51,000 bases of DNA from Rubrivivax sp. (GTDB lineage: Bacteria > Pseudomonadota > Gammaproteobacteria > Burkholderiales > Burkholderiaceae_C), in NCBI GenBank assembly GCA_024641965.1, contig JAHECC010000006.1, positions 1-51,000 on the forward strand, given 5' to 3'. A model generated the notes under the pieces. That model saw nothing but the letters and a program-made list of their open reading frames with translations, had not been told where the DNA came from and searched no databases. Both the position numbers and the translations under genes were made by a program. This document shows, piece by piece, positions 1 through 9,297 of this stretch. Position 1 is the first letter of the stretch. Every line of letters starts with the position of its first letter.

Positions 1-722
1 GCGCCAAGGCACTGGTGGGCGAGGGCGTCAACGTCGTCATCACCGCGCGGGGTGACGAGGCCTTGCAGGCCACGGCCGAGGAACTGCGCGCGCTGAACCC
101 GGACGTGAAAGTGGTGGCTGTGTCCGGCGATATCACCACCGAGGCCGGCCGCGCCGCGGCGTTGGCGGCGTGCCCGCAGGTGGACATCCTGATCAACAAC
201 GCCGGCGGCCCACCGCCGGGCGATTTCCGCGACTGGAACCGCGATGACTGGATCAAGGCGGTGGATGCCAACATGCTCACGCCGATCGAACTCATCAAGG
301 CGACGGTGGACAAGATGGCGGGCCGTGGCTTCGGGCGCGTGGTGAACATCACGTCCATGTCGGTGAAGGCGCCGATCGAGGTGCTGGGCCTGTCCAACGG
401 CGCGCGCAGCGGCCTCACCGGCTTCGTCGCCGGGCTGGCGCGGCAGACGCAACTGGTGTCGGCCAACGTCACGATCAACAACCTGCTGCCCGGTGTATTC
501 GACACCGACCGTGTGCGCAGCACCTCGGCCGGCGTGGCGGCCAAGGCGGGCAAGCCAGTGGAAGAGATCCTGGCGGCACGGCAAGCGACCATTCCGGCCA
601 GGCGCTTCGGCACCCCCGACGAGTTCGGCGCGGTCTGCGCCTTCATGTGCAGCGCGCAGGCAGCGTACCTGACGGGACAGAACATCCTGCTCGATGGCGG
701 AGCGTATCCGGGCACGTACTGA
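1..722 (+). CDS. SDR family oxidoreductase, 5' end outside window
   Basis: The reading frame is already open at base 3 (AKALVGEGVNVVITAR) and stops with TGA at 720-722, so about 239 C-terminal residues are visible and the glycine-rich cofactor loop lies upstream of the window. The NNAGG motif, the VNITSMS strand and the C-terminal LTGQNILLDGGAYPG are typical of short-chain dehydrogenases. The catalytic YxxxK is missing: the position reads LGLSNGARSGLTGF, so Tyr aligns with Ser and Lys with Arg. That pattern fits a divergent SDR subgroup, so normal alcohol/ketone chemistry should not be assumed. The substrate is unknown. It runs convergently into the EamA transporter gene. Confidence 0.85.
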   Translation, partial: AKALVGEGVNVVITARGDEALQATAEELRALNPDVKVVAVSGDITTEAGRAAALAACPQVDILINNAGGPPPGDFRDWNRDDWIKAVDANMLTPIELIKATVDKMAGRGFGRVVNITSMSVKAPIEVLGLSNGARSGLTGFVAGLARQTQLVSANVTINNLLPGVFDTDRVRSTSAGVAAKAGKPVEEILAARQATIPARRFGTPDEFGAVCAFMCSAQAAYLTGQNILLDGGAYPGTY

Positions 723-731
723 GCACCCCCT

Positions 732-752
732 GGGCCGGCCTGCGCCCGGCCC
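732..752. terminator. Hairpin between convergent genes
   Basis: A perfect 7-bp stem (GGGCCGG / CCGGCCC) with a 7-nt loop lies 10 nt after the SDR stop and 12 nt from the EamA stop. There is no T-tract on either strand, so a terminator role is inferred from position. Confidence 0.45.
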
Positions 753-764
753 TCCCTCGCAGTT

Positions 765-1679
765 TCAGTTGCGCGACGACACCGCGATGCCGGCCAGCAC
801 CAGCGCGAAGGCCACGCCGTGGTACAGCTGCGGTATCTCGCCCAGCAGCGCGGCCGACAGCAGCGCGGCAAAGACCGGCGTCAGGTTGGCGAAGAAGCCG
901 GCCAGCGGCGGCCCGGCGGCAGCCACGCCGATGCCCCAGCAGCGGTAGGCGATGACCGACGGGCCCAGCGCCACATACACCAACAGCAGCAGCACCCAAG
1001 GTGACCAGTCGATGGCCTGCGGCGCGATCACCTGCTCGGTGCCGGCAGCCGCCACCGCCCAGCCGATGCCGAACAAGGACTGGACGAACAGGAATTCGGC
1101 CCAGTTCCACGGCGGTCGCTCATGCTCGCGCATCGACGCCGGCGGGCGTGCCAGCAGCCAGCTGTACAGCGACCAGCACATCACGCCCACCAGCATCAGC
1201 AGGTCGCCCGATACAAGTCGCACCTGGGCCAGTGCCTGCACGTTGCCGCGCGTGATGACGATCAGCACGCCGAGCAGGCTCAGCGCGCTGCTGAGCCATT
1301 GCCGCTTGTGCGGCCGTTCGCCGTACAACCCCAGACCCAGAAGCAGCATCCACACCGGCCCGCTGGCCGCAATGAGCGTGGCGTTCAGCGCGGTGGTGGT
1401 CGTCAGCGCCTGGTACTGGAAGGCGTTGTACGCGGCCACGCCCAACAAACCCAGGCCGGCCAGATAGCCGCGCCGTTGCCAGATGGCCCGGCGGGAATCG
1501 GCGTTGGCCAGCACGCGCCAGCCCAGCGGCAGCAGGATCAGCAGCGCACCACACCAGCGCAGCGCATTCAAGGCCTGCGGCGGCACGTGGCCCACGGCCA
1601 TGCGCCCCAAGACGGCATTGCCCGCCCACAACAACGGCGGCAGCGTCAGCAGCAACACCAGCCGCAGCGGCAGCTTCAT
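765..1679 (-). CDS. EamA/DMT family inner-membrane transporter
   Basis: A 304-residue polytopic membrane protein starting MKLPLRLVLLLTLPPLLW, with about ten hydrophobic segments in two repeats. GNAVLGRMAVGHVPP follows TM1, as in the EamA (drug/metabolite transporter) family. Members export amino acids, purines or other small metabolites; the substrate cannot be read from sequence. The ATG overlaps the TGA of the upstream DUF2007 gene by 4 bp (ATGA), which fixes the start and indicates translational coupling. The frame stays open upstream, but that stretch is low-complexity Arg/Ala antisense to the DUF2007 gene and is not used. Confidence 0.88.
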   Translation of the reverse strand: MKLPLRLVLLLTLPPLLWAGNAVLGRMAVGHVPPQALNALRWCGALLILLPLGWRVLANADSRRAIWQRRGYLAGLGLLGVAAYNAFQYQALTTTTALNATLIAASGPVWMLLLGLGLYGERPHKRQWLSSALSLLGVLIVITRGNVQALAQVRLVSGDLLMLVGVMCWSLYSWLLARPPASMREHERPPWNWAEFLFVQSLFGIGWAVAAAGTEQVIAPQAIDWSPWVLLLLVYVALGPSVIAYRCWGIGVAAAGPPLAGFFANLTPVFAALLSAALLGEIPQLYHGVAFALVLAGIAVSSRN

Positions 1680-1990
1680 TCGCCCAGCGCGGGCTGCGGC
1701 GTGCCGCAGTTCCAGCATTGCTCGAAGGGGCCGTCCACATGCTCGCGGCAGCTGCGGCACACCCAATGCCGCCAGGGCGGGTTGCGCAGTTCTTCGAGCA
1801 GGTGCAGCGCCTCGGCATGGCGCTCGTCGTCCATGACCCAGACCTCGGGCAGCGCCTGGTCCACCGGAATCTCGCCGGCGATGCTTCCGGTCCAGGCGCG
1901 CTGCACGCTGGTGGGCACGCCGGCAGCGGCCAGCTGGTCGGCCCACAGCGTGGCCAAGGCCAGATTGGGTGCGGCGACGAGTCGTCTCAT
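1676..1990 (-). CDS. DUF2007 family protein with C-terminal zinc ribbon
   Basis: A 104-residue soluble protein. The N-terminal part (MRRLVAAPNLALATLWADQL) matches the DUF2007 putative signal-transducing fold, with LPEVWVMDDERHAEAL in the middle. The C-terminal part carries two CxxC pairs (CRSC and CWNC), which suggests a rubredoxin-like Zn site. Its function is unknown. It is the first gene of a two-gene operon with the EamA transporter and is divergent from the DUF2784 gene across 57 bp, which must contain both promoters. Confidence 0.8.
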   Translation of the reverse strand: MRRLVAAPNLALATLWADQLAAAGVPTSVQRAWTGSIAGEIPVDQALPEVWVMDDERHAEALHLLEELRNPPWRHWVCRSCREHVDGPFEQCWNCGTPQPALGE

Positions 1991-2047
1991 GCGGTGGGTT
2001 GGGGTGAGGCCACTGCCACGCAGCTCGCGATCGCGCGACACTGCGGC

Positions 2048-2425
2048 ATGGGCTGGTCGATTCTCGCCGACATGGTGCTGGTGCTGCACGGCGCCTTCAT
2101 CGCCTGGGCGACGCTGGGTGCGCTGTCGCTTTGGCGTTGGCCGCGCCTGGTGTGGCTGCACCTGCCGGCGCTGGCCTGGGGCGTCTGGGTCGAGGCCACG
2201 GCCGGCCTGTGTCCGCTGACGCCACTGGAGATGGGCCTGCGGCATCGCGCCGGGCAGCAGGGCTATGCGGGCAGCTTCGTCGACCACCATCTGGGTGCGT
2301 TGATCTATCCGCAGGGGCTGACCCCGGCCGCACAGTGGCGCATCGCCCTGGTGCTGGCGGCATTCAACCTGATCGCCTACGGGCTGCTGTGGTGGCGTTC
2401 GCGGCGCCGCCGCGCCATGCGCTAA
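2048..2425 (+). CDS. DUF2784 family membrane protein
   Basis: A 125-residue protein with about three or four transmembrane helices. It contains the DUF2784 signatures: an early LHGAFIAW helix, WPRLVWLHLPALAWGVWVE, the CPLTPLE motif around residues 57-63, YAGSFVDHHLGALIYP, and a basic tail (WWRSRRRRAMR). The biochemical role is unknown. The start at MGWSILADMVLVLHG matches the usual N-terminus of the family. It is followed 35 bp later by the quinone oxidoreductase gene on the same strand. Confidence 0.82.
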   Translation: MGWSILADMVLVLHGAFIAWATLGALSLWRWPRLVWLHLPALAWGVWVEATAGLCPLTPLEMGLRHRAGQQGYAGSFVDHHLGALIYPQGLTPAAQWRIALVLAAFNLIAYGLLWWRSRRRRAMR

Positions 2426-2460
2426 CCTCGACAATTGGCCAACACAACGCAGGAGCGAAC

Positions 2461-3450
2461 ATGAGCACATCCAAGACGATCCAGATCACCGAGTACGGTG
2501 GCCCCGAAGTGATGAAGATGGTGGAGCTTGCGGTAGGCGAACCCGGAGAAGGCCAGATCCGCATTCGCCACAAGGCCTGCGGGCTGAACTTCATCGACGT
2601 CTACCAGCGCACGGGGTTGTACCCGAACCCGCTGCCGCTGACGCTGGGCATGGAAGGCGCCGGCATCGTCGAGGCCGTCGGCGCGGGCGTCACGCACCTG
2701 AAGGTGGGCGACCGCGCCGCCTATGCCAGCCAGCCGCCGGGTTCGTACAGCGAAGCGCGCGTCATGCCGGCGAAGACCGTGTGCCGGTTGCCCGACGCGA
2801 TCGACTTCGACACCGGCGCGGCGATGATGCTCAAGGGCCTGACCGCACAGTACCTGCTCAAGCGCACGCTGCCGCAGGGCGGGCTGCAGCCGGGCGACTT
2901 CGTGCTGTTCCATGCCGCCGCCGGCGGCGTGGGCCTGATCGCCTGCCAATGGGCCAAGGCGCTGGGCCTTCAGCTGATCGGCACCGCCGGCACCGACGCG
3001 AAGTGCAAGCTGGCGCTGGAGCACGGCGCCGCGCACTGCATCAACTACAGCAGCGAGGACTTCGTCAAGCGGGTCAAGGAGATCACCGGCGGCAAGGGCG
3101 TGAAGGTGGTCTACGACTCGATCGGCAAGGACACTTTCGACAAATCGCTCGACTGCCTGCGCCCGCTGGGCCTGATGGCCAGCTTCGGCAATGCCTCCGG
3201 CCCGGTGCCGCCATTCGCGCCGGGCATCCTGGGCGCAAAGGGCTCGCTGCACCTGACGCGCGGCACGCTGTTCACGCACATCGCCACGCGCGAGACCACG
3301 CAGCAAATGGCCGATGACCTGTTCGACGTGGTCGGCAGCGGCAAGGTGAAGATCCGCATCGATCAGCGCTACGCGCTGGCCGACGTGGCCCAGGCACACC
3401 GCGACCTGGAAGCGCGCAAGACCACCGGCTGCAGCGTGCTGCTGCCCTGA
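2461..3450 (+). CDS. qor: Zinc-independent quinone oxidoreductase, MDR superfamily
   Basis: A 329-residue cytosolic NADPH:quinone reductase-like protein. The N-terminal GroES-like domain begins ITEYGGPEVMKMVEL and includes CGLNFIDVYQRTGLYP and LGMEGAGIVEAVG. The Rossmann domain carries HAAAGGVGLIACQWAKALG for NADPH. The structural-Zn cysteine cluster of alcohol dehydrogenases is absent, as expected for the QOR (CrtZ-like) branch. It reduces quinones or other activated carbonyls by one or two electrons. AGGAG lies 6 nt before the ATG. Transcription probably ends at the perfect hairpin just after the stop. Confidence 0.9.
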   Translation: MSTSKTIQITEYGGPEVMKMVELAVGEPGEGQIRIRHKACGLNFIDVYQRTGLYPNPLPLTLGMEGAGIVEAVGAGVTHLKVGDRAAYASQPPGSYSEARVMPAKTVCRLPDAIDFDTGAAMMLKGLTAQYLLKRTLPQGGLQPGDFVLFHAAAGGVGLIACQWAKALGLQLIGTAGTDAKCKLALEHGAAHCINYSSEDFVKRVKEITGGKGVKVVYDSIGKDTFDKSLDCLRPLGLMASFGNASGPVPPFAPGILGAKGSLHLTRGTLFTHIATRETTQQMADDLFDVVGSGKVKIRIDQRYALADVAQAHRDLEARKTTGCSVLLP

Positions 3451-3452
3451 CG

Positions 3453-3484
3453 GGCTGCGCCGCCATGGGCGCGGCGGCGCAGCC
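3453..3484. terminator. Perfect 12-bp hairpin between convergent genes
   Basis: GGCTGCGCCGCC (3453-3464) is an exact inverted copy of 3473-3484, with an 8-nt loop. It begins 2 bp after the qor stop and ends 15 bp before the stop of the minus-strand gene. The position suggests a bidirectional terminator. No U-tract follows on either strand. Confidence 0.6.
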
Positions 3485-3499
3485 GCCGTGCCCTGGCCG

Positions 3500-4324
3500 T
3501 CAGAACTGGAACACCGCCCCGAACAGCGGGCCGTTCATCGTCAGGCTCTGGATGGCCTGGTCCGACTTCATCTCGTAGTCGAGGTAGCGCCACGAAGCGA
3601 CCAGCGCGCCCCAGCCAAACCTGTAGCCGATGCCGAGGTTGGCCTGCCAGGTAAGCTTCGACTCGCCGGCACCAATGTCCAGGTAGTACGGCACGAACCA
3701 CTTGCGCTCGGGGCCGAAGCTGGCGGCGCCCTTGACGCCGACGACAGCGTCCCAGTTGGTCAGGTTCAGCTTGGCTGTGCCCTCGCGTGCGATCGGCAGC
3801 GACCCGATGTTGCCGTTCAACGACCACGACAAGGTCTGCTTCATGTCCAGCATGCGCACGCCGGCCAGAACGTCGGCAGTGTATTCCGGGGTCGAGGCGA
3901 ATCGGTACGTGCCGGCCGTGGTCCAGATCCAGTTCTTCAGGTCGAGCACCGTGTTGGCGTCGACGCCGCCCGGCAGGGGCTGCCCGCCGATGCTGAACTC
4001 GCGAAAACTCTGCTTCGAGTGCCCGAAGTCCGCGTACACCAGATCGGTCCACAGGCCCCAGCGGCCGTTGGTGACGCTGAGGTTGCCCATGAAGGTCATC
4101 TTCAACGCATCGAGCACGTCGCGCATCGAGACGTCGACGCTCGAACCGCCGCCGCTCTCGGGGAACCGGGTCGAGCCGCCGATGGTCGGCACCCAGGCAT
4201 AGACCGCAGCCTGCCATTGCCACGGCCCGTCGATGCCCTGGGCCCGCGATTGCAGCGGCAGCGCCGCCACCATCGCCGCCGTGAAGATGCCGGCGGCGAT
4301 GCCGCGCGAGTTGGATCCAGACAT
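3500..4324 (-). CDS. Exported beta-barrel-like outer-membrane protein of unknown function
   Basis: A 274-residue protein with a signal peptide (AAMVAALPLQSRAQG; cleavage probably after the Ala-Gln region, about residue 29). The mature part is rich in alternating aromatic/polar strands such as WQWQAAVYAWVPTIGG and WFVPYYLDIGAGESKLTW. It ends in a terminal Phe (GAVFQF), the usual BAM recognition signal of outer-membrane barrels. No enzyme motif is visible and I do not recognise a named family. AGGAG lies 7 nt before the ATG. The next gene upstream on this strand encodes another exported protein. Confidence 0.72.
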   Translation of the reverse strand: MSGSNSRGIAAGIFTAAMVAALPLQSRAQGIDGPWQWQAAVYAWVPTIGGSTRFPESGGGSSVDVSMRDVLDALKMTFMGNLSVTNGRWGLWTDLVYADFGHSKQSFREFSIGGQPLPGGVDANTVLDLKNWIWTTAGTYRFASTPEYTADVLAGVRMLDMKQTLSWSLNGNIGSLPIAREGTAKLNLTNWDAVVGVKGAASFGPERKWFVPYYLDIGAGESKLTWQANLGIGYRFGWGALVASWRYLDYEMKSDQAIQSLTMNGPLFGAVFQF

Positions 4325-4369
4325 GCGAGTTGCTCCTGAGAATATGTGGTCGACCCCGGAACGGCCAAC

Positions 4370-4403
4370 GGCTGTGCTGCCGGGTTCTTGGCAGCGCACA
4401 GCC
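4370..4403 (-). terminator. Hairpin between two exported-protein genes
   Basis: GGCTGT-GCTGCC pairs with GGCAGC-(GC)-ACAGCC, giving 12 bp with a 2-nt bulge and an 8-nt loop. It lies in the 148-bp gap after the gene ending at 4473 and before the gene starting at 4324. It could terminate the first or shape the leader of the second. Confidence 0.45.
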
Positions 4404-4472
4404 GACAGAGCCAGTGCCCTGTGGCGGGCGGTATTGTGACGCCGCCGCGGCGGCCGGATGCCGTGCCGCCGT

Positions 4473-5006
4473 TCAGCGCCAGCCGACCCCGCGCCGACCC
4501 ACGCCCACGCCGTGGAAGCCGGGGCCGACACCGCCACCGGGGCCGATCCAGTCGATGAACAGTGAGGTCACGCCGCCCGTCGCCGGCACCTTGCCTTCGA
4601 TGAGCTTGTAGCTGTAGATCAGGTCCTTGCCTTCGAGCTTGGGGTTGCTGATCTCGACGACGGTGAGCGTGTTCTCCGACTTGCCGGGTTCGTACACCGA
4701 GAGCGTGGCGTTGGGCGGATCGGCAGCGAAGTTGTTCGGCCCTGCGGCGGCGGTCCATTCCTTCATGTAGTCGCTCATCGACACATGCCCGGCCTGGCGC
4801 ACTGGCCGGTCAGTGAAGTAGATCGCCTGCGGCGATACGTTCACCAGGCGCAGCGTCTTGCCGTCGGCCTTCAGGCTTTCGGCGCTTTGCACGAACATCA
4901 GCTGGATCTTTTCGTCCGCGGCCAGCGCCGTTTGAGGGGATGTGGCCAGCGTGACCATCGCCGCCAACGCGGCGGCCCTGCCGATGAAAGTTAGTTTGCT
5001 AGTCAT
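4473..5006 (-). CDS. Exported hypothetical protein with glycine-rich tail
   Basis: A 177-residue protein. Residues 1 to about 29 form a signal peptide (MTSKLTFIGRAAALAAMV, cleavage after TALA). The soluble domain includes the stretches DEKIQLMFVQSAESLK and YFTDRPVRQAGHVSM. The C-terminal 24 residues are Gly/Val/Arg-rich (GPGGGVGPGFHGVGVG). I do not recognise a characterised family. AAAGAGG lies 8 nt before the ATG. It precedes the beta-barrel-like protein on the same strand by 148 bp with a hairpin between, so the two may have separate promoters. Confidence 0.7.
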   Translation of the reverse strand: MTSKLTFIGRAAALAAMVTLATSPQTALAADEKIQLMFVQSAESLKADGKTLRLVNVSPQAIYFTDRPVRQAGHVSMSDYMKEWTAAAGPNNFAADPPNATLSVYEPGKSENTLTVVEISNPKLEGKDLIYSYKLIEGKVPATGGVTSLFIDWIGPGGGVGPGFHGVGVGRRGVGWR

Positions 5007-5049
5007 TCGGGAACCTCTTTCGATCAATTTGGATGAGTTTGATGCGCGC

Positions 5050-5865
5050 TCAGTCGGCGACTGCGGCGCGGTAGGCATGCCACGAGGCATGCCCGAGCAC
5101 CGGCCCGACCACCAGCAGCCCGGCAAACCAGGGCAGCAGCGCCAGCACCACCAGCACCGTCAGCAGCATGCCCCAGAACAGCATCACCGCGGGTTGCGAC
5201 AGCACCAGGCGCAGACTGGTCAGCCCGGCGGTGATGGCATCGGTCTGGCGGTGCAGGATCATCGGGATCGAGATCACGCTGACCGAGTAGATCAGCCCGG
5301 CGAAGATGGCGCCGACACCGACCCAGGCCCCGATGAAGCCGATGTTCTGGATGTCGGTCAGTGCCAGCAGCGAGCCTTTCAGGTCGGGCATGCCGTCGAA
5401 GCTGACGGCAAAGATGACCATCGTGGCGCGGCCCCACAACAGCTCCAGCACGAGCAGCACGAAGCCGAAGATGGCCAGCGTGCCGGTGCGTGTGTCCCAG
5501 GCCAGCAGCGAGTCGCCGAAATCGGGTTTCTCGCCTTCTTCCAGCCGCTGGCTGGCCCGGTACAGTCCCAGGCACAGGAAGGGCCCGACCAGCAGAAAAC
5601 CCGCGGACATGGCCATGACGAAGGCCGGCGCGTGTTCGTAGACCTTCATAAGCGCCCAGCCCATGACCATGAAGCAGGCGCCGTAGAAGATGCCGATGGC
5701 CGGGCAGCGCTTGAAGTCGCGCCAGCCCAGCACCAGCCAGTGCAGCGGATCGCCGAAGTTCAGTCGCCTGAGTTCGATGGCCGGCGGCACCGCCTTGGCC
5801 GCGGCATCCTCGGCCGGCGCGTCGGCGGCGGCCTCTTCGGGCGATTGGCTGTCGGTGGGGCTCAC
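5050..5865 (-). CDS. DUF2189 family integral membrane protein
   Basis: A 271-residue inner-membrane protein with a GTG start. The first 32 residues are acidic and Ala-rich (PEEAAADAPAEDAAAK). Six hydrophobic segments follow, including IGIFYGACFMVMGWALM, AFVMAMSAGFLLVGPFLCLGLY and VLVVLALLPWFAGLL. The pattern LRRLNFGDPLHWLVLGWRDF before TM1 and GPFLCLGLYRASQRLEEGE after TM2 match DUF2189. Its function is unknown. It lies 76 bp downstream of lspA on the same strand. Confidence 0.82.
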   Translation of the reverse strand: MSPTDSQSPEEAAADAPAEDAAAKAVPPAIELRRLNFGDPLHWLVLGWRDFKRCPAIGIFYGACFMVMGWALMKVYEHAPAFVMAMSAGFLLVGPFLCLGLYRASQRLEEGEKPDFGDSLLAWDTRTGTLAIFGFVLLVLELLWGRATMVIFAVSFDGMPDLKGSLLALTDIQNIGFIGAWVGVGAIFAGLIYSVSVISIPMILHRQTDAITAGLTSLRLVLSQPAVMLFWGMLLTVLVVLALLPWFAGLLVVGPVLGHASWHAYRAAVAD

Positions 5866-5941
5866 GGTCGCAAGGGTAGGCCAGCGGCAGTCGGGCGTCC
5901 AGTGGGTGCGGTCCGGATGGACGGCCTTGGAATGAGCCGCG

Positions 5942-6430
5942 TCAATGCGTGCGGCGCACGCGCGCGATCTCGTCCAGGATCAGGCAGATCGCGCCCAGCG
6001 TGATCGCGCTGTCGGCCAGGTTGAAGGACGGAAAGAACCAGCCGCCGTAGTGCAGCTGGATGAAATCGACCACATGGCCGTGCAGCAGGCGGTCGACGAC
6101 GTTGCCGATGGCGCCGCCCATGATCATCGTCACGGCGAAGCAGAACAGCGTCTGCGTGGGGTGCTTGTTCAGCATCCAGATGATGAACACCGAGGCCACC
6201 GCGCCCAGCACGACGAAGAACCAGCGCTGCCAGCCCGAGGCGCCGGCCAGGAAGCTGAATGCCGCGCCGCTGTTGTGCACCCGCACCAGGTTGAACCAGG
6301 AGGTGATCTCGCGGCTGTCGTTGAGCTGGAACGTGCCGATGATCAGCGTCTTGCTGGCCTGGTCGAGCACCACCACCCCCAGTGCCAGGCCGAGCCAGAC
6401 CCACAGGCCAGGTCCGCCGCGCGCCGCCAT
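5942..6430 (-). CDS. lspA: Lipoprotein signal peptidase (signal peptidase II)
   Basis: A 162-residue inner-membrane aspartyl protease that removes the signal peptide from prolipoproteins after diacylglyceryl transfer. Four transmembrane helices are visible, with [15 protein letters not shown] around residues 50-64 and [15 protein letters not shown] around 109-123. The predicted catalytic dyad is Asp122 (VVDF) and Asp140 (FNLADSAI). Length is normal for the family. The ATG lies 2 bp after the ileS stop, so it is translated from the ribF-ileS-lspA transcript, a standard order in proteobacteria. Confidence 0.97.
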   Translation of the reverse strand: MAARGGPGLWVWLGLALGVVVLDQASKTLIIGTFQLNDSREITSWFNLVRVHNSGAAFSFLAGASGWQRWFFVVLGAVASVFIIWMLNKHPTQTLFCFAVTMIMGGAIGNVVDRLLHGHVVDFIQLHYGGWFFPSFNLADSAITLGAICLILDEIARVRRTH

Positions 6431-6432
6431 GC

Positions 6433-9297
6433 TCAGGCGAAACGCCGGGATTCGCCCGCGCCGAGCAGGTTGCTCACGCAGCGCCCGCAGATCGTCGGAT
6501 GCGCCGCATCGGCACCGACATCGTCGCGCCAGTGCCAGCAGCGCTCGCACTTGATCACGCTCGACGCACGCGCCTCTATGGCCAGGGCCTCGCCGGCAAG
6601 CACTTCCACCACCGAGGTGATGGTCACGAACTTCAGGTCCTCGCCCAGGCTGCTCAGCAACGCATGGTCGTTGGCCGGCGCTGTGATGAGCAGTTCGGCC
6701 TGCAGCGACGAGCCCACCGCGCCCGCGCTGCGCTGATCCTCGATGATCTTGTTGGCGGCCTCGCGAATCTCACGCAGGCGCGTCCATTTGGCCAGCAGTG
6801 CCCCATCGGCCCAGCCGCTGGTGTCGGAGTAGGTTTCGGTGAAGATCGACACCGAGCGGCCGGGCGCGAACACCTGCCACGCCTCCTCGGCGGTGAAGCT
6901 CAGGAACGGCGCCATCCAGCGCAGCATGGCATGCGTGATGTGCCACAGCGCCGTCTGCGCGCTGCGCCGGGCAACGCTGTCGGGTGCGGTGGTGTACAGG
7001 CGGTCCTTCAGCACGTCGAGGTAGAAGCCGCCCAGGTCCTCCGAGCAGTACAGCTGCAGCTTGGCCACCACAGGGTGGAACTCGTAGGCGGTGAAGTGCT
7101 TCAGGATCTCGGCCTGCAACTCGGCCGCACGGGCCAGCGCGTAGCGATCGATCTCTAGCATCTGCTCCAGCGGCACGGCATGCTTGGTCGCATCGAAATC
7201 GCTTGTGTTGGCGAGCAGGAAGCGAAGCGTGTTGCGGATGCGTCGGTAGCCGTCGACCACGCGCGCCAGGATCTTGTCGTCGCCGGCGATGTCGCCCGAA
7301 TAGTCGCTGGCCGCCACCCACAGCCGGATGATCTCGGCGCCGAGCTTGGCGCTGACCACCTGTGGCTCGATGCCGTTGCCCAGCGACTTGCTCATCTTGC
7401 GGCCCGAGGCGTCGATGGTGAAGCCGTGCGTCAGCAGGCCGCGATAGGGCGCCCGCCCTTCGAGCGCACAGGCGATCAGCAGCGAGGAGTGGAACCAGCC
7501 GCGGTGCTGGTCATGGCCCTCCAGGTACAGGTCGGCCTCGGGGCCGCTGCCGTGGTAACCCGGCGCACCGGCCGGGTCGATGGCATGCGTGCCGCGCAGC
7601 ACATGGCGGAAGGTCGAGCCGGAATCGAACCAGACCTCGAGGATGTCGCTGCTCTTGGTGTAGAGCTTCGCGTCCTCAAGCCCGAGGATCTCTTCGGCGG
7701 TGGCGCGGCTCCAGGCCTCGATGCCGCCGGCCTCGACGATGTCGGCGGCTGTGTCGAGGATGTGCATCGTGCGCGGATGCAGCTCGCCCGTGTCCTTGTG
7801 CAGGAAGAAGGGCAGCGGCACGCCCCAGCTGCGCTGGCGGCTGATGCACCAGTCGGGGCGCCCGGCGATCATGTCGCGCAGCCGCGCTCGGCCGTTCTCG
7901 GGGTAGAAGCCGGTCTGGTCGATGGCGTCCAGCGCCATCTGGCGCAGCGTCTTCGGCGCCTTGTCCTGTGTGAACACGCCCGTGCCTTCGTCCATTCGCA
8001 CGAACCACTGCGCTGCGGCGCGGTAGATCACCGGGCTCTTGTGGCGCCAGCAGTGCGGGTAGCTGTGGCTGATGCCTTCGGTGGCCAGCAGCCGCCCGGC
8101 CGCTTTCAACGTGTCCAGGATCGGTTGCACCGCCTTCCAGATGTTCTGCCCGCCGAACAGCGGGAAGGCGGGCGCATAGCTGCCGTTGCCCTGCACCGGA
8201 TTCAGGATGTCGTCGACCTTCATGCCGTGCGCGACGCAGGAGTTGAAGTCGTCCACGCCATAGGCCGGCGACGAGTGCACGATGCCGGTGCCGTCTTCGG
8301 CGGTGGCGTAGTCGGCCAGGTACACCGGGCTGGGCCGATCAAAACCGGCGTCCGTGGCGGCCAGCGGGTGGCGGAACGAAATACCACCCAGGCTCTCGCC
8401 CAGCGTCGTGGCCAGCACTTTGCCCTGTAGAACGTAGCGCTCCAGGCAGCGCTCGACCAGCGAAGCCGCCAGCAGCAACAAGCCGCGCTCGGTATCGACC
8501 AGCGCGTATTCCAGCTTCGGGTTCAGGTTCAGCGCCTGGTTGGCGGGGATGGTCCACGCGGTGGTGGTCCAGATGACCGCGAAGGCCTCTTTCGACAAGC
8601 TGGGCAGACCGAAGGCCGCGGCCAGCCGATCGGGTTCGGCGCAGGGAAAGGCCACGTCCAGCGTCTGGCTCTTCTTGTCGGCGTATTCGATCTCGAACTC
8701 GGCGAGTGAGGAGCCACAGTCGAAGCACCAGTACACGGGTTTGAGGCCGCGGTAGACGAAACCGCGTTCGATGACACGCTTGAAGGCGCGGATCTCGCCG
8801 GCTTCGTTGGCGTAGTCCATCGTGCGATACGGGCGATCCCACTCACCGAGCACGCCCAGGCGCTTGAAGTCGCCCATCTGCAGCGCGATCTGCTCGGTGG
8901 CGTAGGCGCGGCTCTTGGCCTGCATGTCGTCGCGGCTCAGATGGCGGCCGTGCTTCTTCTCGATCGCGTTCTCGATCGGCAGGCCGTGGCAGTCCCACCC
9001 CGGCACGTACATCGCGTCGAAGCCGGCCAGCTGCCGCGCCTTGACGATCATGTCCTTCAGCACCTTGTTGACGGCGTGGCCCATGTGGATCTGGCCATTG
9101 GCATAGGGCGGGCCGTCGTGCAGCACGAACAGCGGCGCGCCGTGGCGCGCCATGCGCAGCTGCTTGTACAGGCCCTTGTCGTCCCATTCCTTGACCCACT
9201 GCGGCTCGCGCTTGGGCAGGTCGCCGCGCATCGGGAAGGGCGTGTCGGGCAGGTTCAGCGTGGCGCGATAGTCGGTGGGTGTCTTGTCGGTTTTCAT
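6433..9297 (-). CDS. ileS: Isoleucyl-tRNA synthetase
   Basis: A 954-residue class Ia aminoacyl-tRNA synthetase that charges tRNA-Ile and edits mischarged valine. The HIGH signature is HMGH at residues 71-74 within [18 protein letters not shown] is at 634-638. The C-terminal zinc finger uses Cys917, Cys920, Cys937 and Cys940 (CERCWHW and CGRC). The start [19 protein letters not shown] is chosen because it matches the conserved bacterial N-terminus; the frame is open 33 residues further but that stretch is Arg/Ala/Pro-rich filler. The gene sits between ribF and lspA. Confidence 0.97.
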   Translation of the reverse strand: MKTDKTPTDYRATLNLPDTPFPMRGDLPKREPQWVKEWDDKGLYKQLRMARHGAPLFVLHDGPPYANGQIHMGHAVNKVLKDMIVKARQLAGFDAMYVPGWDCHGLPIENAIEKKHGRHLSRDDMQAKSRAYATEQIALQMGDFKRLGVLGEWDRPYRTMDYANEAGEIRAFKRVIERGFVYRGLKPVYWCFDCGSSLAEFEIEYADKKSQTLDVAFPCAEPDRLAAAFGLPSLSKEAFAVIWTTTAWTIPANQALNLNPKLEYALVDTERGLLLLAASLVERCLERYVLQGKVLATTLGESLGGISFRHPLAATDAGFDRPSPVYLADYATAEDGTGIVHSSPAYGVDDFNSCVAHGMKVDDILNPVQGNGSYAPAFPLFGGQNIWKAVQPILDTLKAAGRLLATEGISHSYPHCWRHKSPVIYRAAAQWFVRMDEGTGVFTQDKAPKTLRQMALDAIDQTGFYPENGRARLRDMIAGRPDWCISRQRSWGVPLPFFLHKDTGELHPRTMHILDTAADIVEAGGIEAWSRATAEEILGLEDAKLYTKSSDILEVWFDSGSTFRHVLRGTHAIDPAGAPGYHGSGPEADLYLEGHDQHRGWFHSSLLIACALEGRAPYRGLLTHGFTIDASGRKMSKSLGNGIEPQVVSAKLGAEIIRLWVAASDYSGDIAGDDKILARVVDGYRRIRNTLRFLLANTSDFDATKHAVPLEQMLEIDRYALARAAELQAEILKHFTAYEFHPVVAKLQLYCSEDLGGFYLDVLKDRLYTTAPDSVARRSAQTALWHITHAMLRWMAPFLSFTAEEAWQVFAPGRSVSIFTETYSDTSGWADGALLAKWTRLREIREAANKIIEDQRSAGAVGSSLQAELLITAPANDHALLSSLGEDLKFVTITSVVEVLAGEALAIEARASSVIKCERCWHWRDDVGADAAHPTICGRCVSNLLGAGESRRFA

